A stretch of DNA of 64,000 nt from Wuchereria bancrofti (lineage: Eukaryota > Nematoda > Chromadorea > Rhabditida > Onchocercidae), in assembly GCA_005281725.1 (NCBI GenBank), contig SSBO01000012.1, positions 3,668,102-3,732,101 of the forward strand, given 5' to 3'. Below, piece by piece: positions 63,101 through 64,000 of this stretch. The position numbers and the translations under genes were made by a program. Each line of letters starts with the position of its first letter. Within the stretch, counting starts at the first letter, position 1. The notes under the pieces were generated by a model, which searched no databases, was not told the DNA's origin, and worked only from the letters and a program-made list of their open reading frames with translations.

Positions 63101-64000
63101 TAAGCAAGAAATGATCTTTTATGTCGCTGGAAATTCACGAGAAGAGGTTACTTCTGTTTTTTTTTTTATGTGTGAAATAATCAGTAGTTCCTTAAATAAA
63201 ATTCCGGAGGCACTAGAAATGACTAAAAGAATAGCAGGTTAACGTTGGAAATTTTCTAAAGCCAGTTGGTATGGTTTGAATTTTATTTTTTACAGGTGGA
63301 GTCTTCTCCTTTTGTTGAACGTTTATTGAAGAAAGGATATGAGGTACTGTATTTGGTGGAAGCTGTGGACGAATATACCATCCAGTCGATGCCGGAGTTC
63401 GACGGAAAGAAATTCCAGAACGCTGCTAAAGAAGGACTGAAAATTGACGATGGTGAAAGAAGCAAAGGAATGCAAGAACAATTAGAAAAAGAATTTGAGC
63501 CGTTGACGGATTGGCTCAAAAATGTGGCTCTGAAGGTAGGCAGCAAGTTTAGTTTTGACTGTACCGATTCAGCGTTGTTCTGGTAATGGCTAACTGAAAC
63601 TGTCAGTTGAAAGAAAAGGTTCAGCGCGGTGGATTATCACTGCATACTGAAATAATCTTAAACTATCCCATGATCTGTCAAATAGCGGTTAATATCGCCT
63701 ATACGAACAAGTGTAAAAACGATAAATGCTAAAATTTAAATGTTTTTTTTTTTTTTGCTTTTGTTTTGTTGATTTTATCATTGATTCTGCAGTTTTGTAT
63801 GTAAATTTGCTATTTCCATCTTTTTTTTGAATTGAAATGTATTATTTATTGCATGATCTTAGAATAAGATTGAGAAAGCACTCGTTTCGCAACGTTTGGT
63901 ACAATCACCATGTGCACTAGTCGCATCTTCTTACGGTTGGTCAGGTAACATGGAACGGATCATGAAGTCTCAAGCGCATTCGAAATCTTATGACCCAACT
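60135..64000 (+). CDS. endoplasmin / GRP94 (HSP90B1), 3' end beyond window
   Basis: Thirteen exons visible: 60135-60192, 60432-60549, 60660-60791, 60927-61053, 61138-61412, 61555-61723, 61786-62013, 62232-62348, 62466-62627, 62739-62915, 63057-63146, 63296-63535 and 63863-64000 (cut by the edge), giving 677 residues of an expected roughly 790. It is the ER-lumenal HSP90 chaperone. A signal peptide ([20 protein letters not shown]) precedes the GRP94 pre-N region ending [16 protein letters not shown]. The ATPase domain has [37 protein letters not shown] and [16 protein letters not shown] charged linker ([18 protein letters not shown]) is followed by the middle domain with [33 protein letters not shown] and [11 protein letters not shown], and the start of the C-terminal domain ([13 protein letters not shown]). 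Intron 2 needs a GC donor. The C-terminal KDEL-type signal lies outside the window. Confidence 0.95.

Overview
The window is eukaryotic nuclear DNA from a nematode, most likely a parasitic clade III (filarial/spirurid) species. The evidence is strongly AT-rich sequence, spliced genes with introns mostly of about 60-500 bases, splice acceptors with nematode-type pyrimidine-rich TTTCAG/TTTTAG ends, strong acceptors a few bases upstream of several start codons (as at spliced-leader sites), and recognisable counterparts of the C. elegans genes unc-30, pig-1, pat-6 and egl-18/elt-6. Species assignment is inference.

Layout. 431-4174 (-): Pitx/UNC-30 homeobox gene. About 6204-7410 (-): divergent AlkB-homolog-6-like gene, 5' end unresolved. 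8782-13458 (-): MELK/PIG-1 kinase. 14444-16704 (+): mitochondrial seryl-tRNA synthetase. 18117-20432 (-): GDP-fucose transporter. 20974-22510 (-): PLP-homeostasis protein (PROSC/YggS). 23193-28266 (+): DDX46/Prp5 splicing helicase. 29098-32524 (+): parvin/PAT-6. 32636-35352 (-): mitochondrial GatA-type amidotransferase. 37176-40536 (+): TM9SF3 nonaspanin. 40537-48037: large noncoding block. 48038-50865 (+): EGL-18/ELT-6-type GATA factor. 50866-54558: noncoding. 54559-57744 (-): signal peptide peptidase. 60135-64000 (+): endoplasmin/GRP94, cut off by the window edge.

Exon models were built by hand from conserved protein motifs, GT-AG boundaries and codon phase. In every model except the AlkB-like gene, all exon lengths and phases add up to one open reading frame from ATG to stop (or to the window edge). 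Two genes need GC-AG introns.

Functional themes: secretory pathway (TM9SF3, GDP-fucose transporter, signal peptide peptidase, GRP94), mitochondrial translation (SerRS, GatA), developmental regulation (UNC-30, GATA factor, PIG-1) and muscle attachment (parvin). The genes are not an obvious functional cluster. I see no new defence-like or mobile system. The most unusual items are a decayed duplicated parvin exon, the two GC-AG introns, a roughly 58-residue lumenal insertion in the signal peptide peptidase, and the 7.5 kb repeat- and polypyrimidine-rich noncoding block upstream of the GATA gene.
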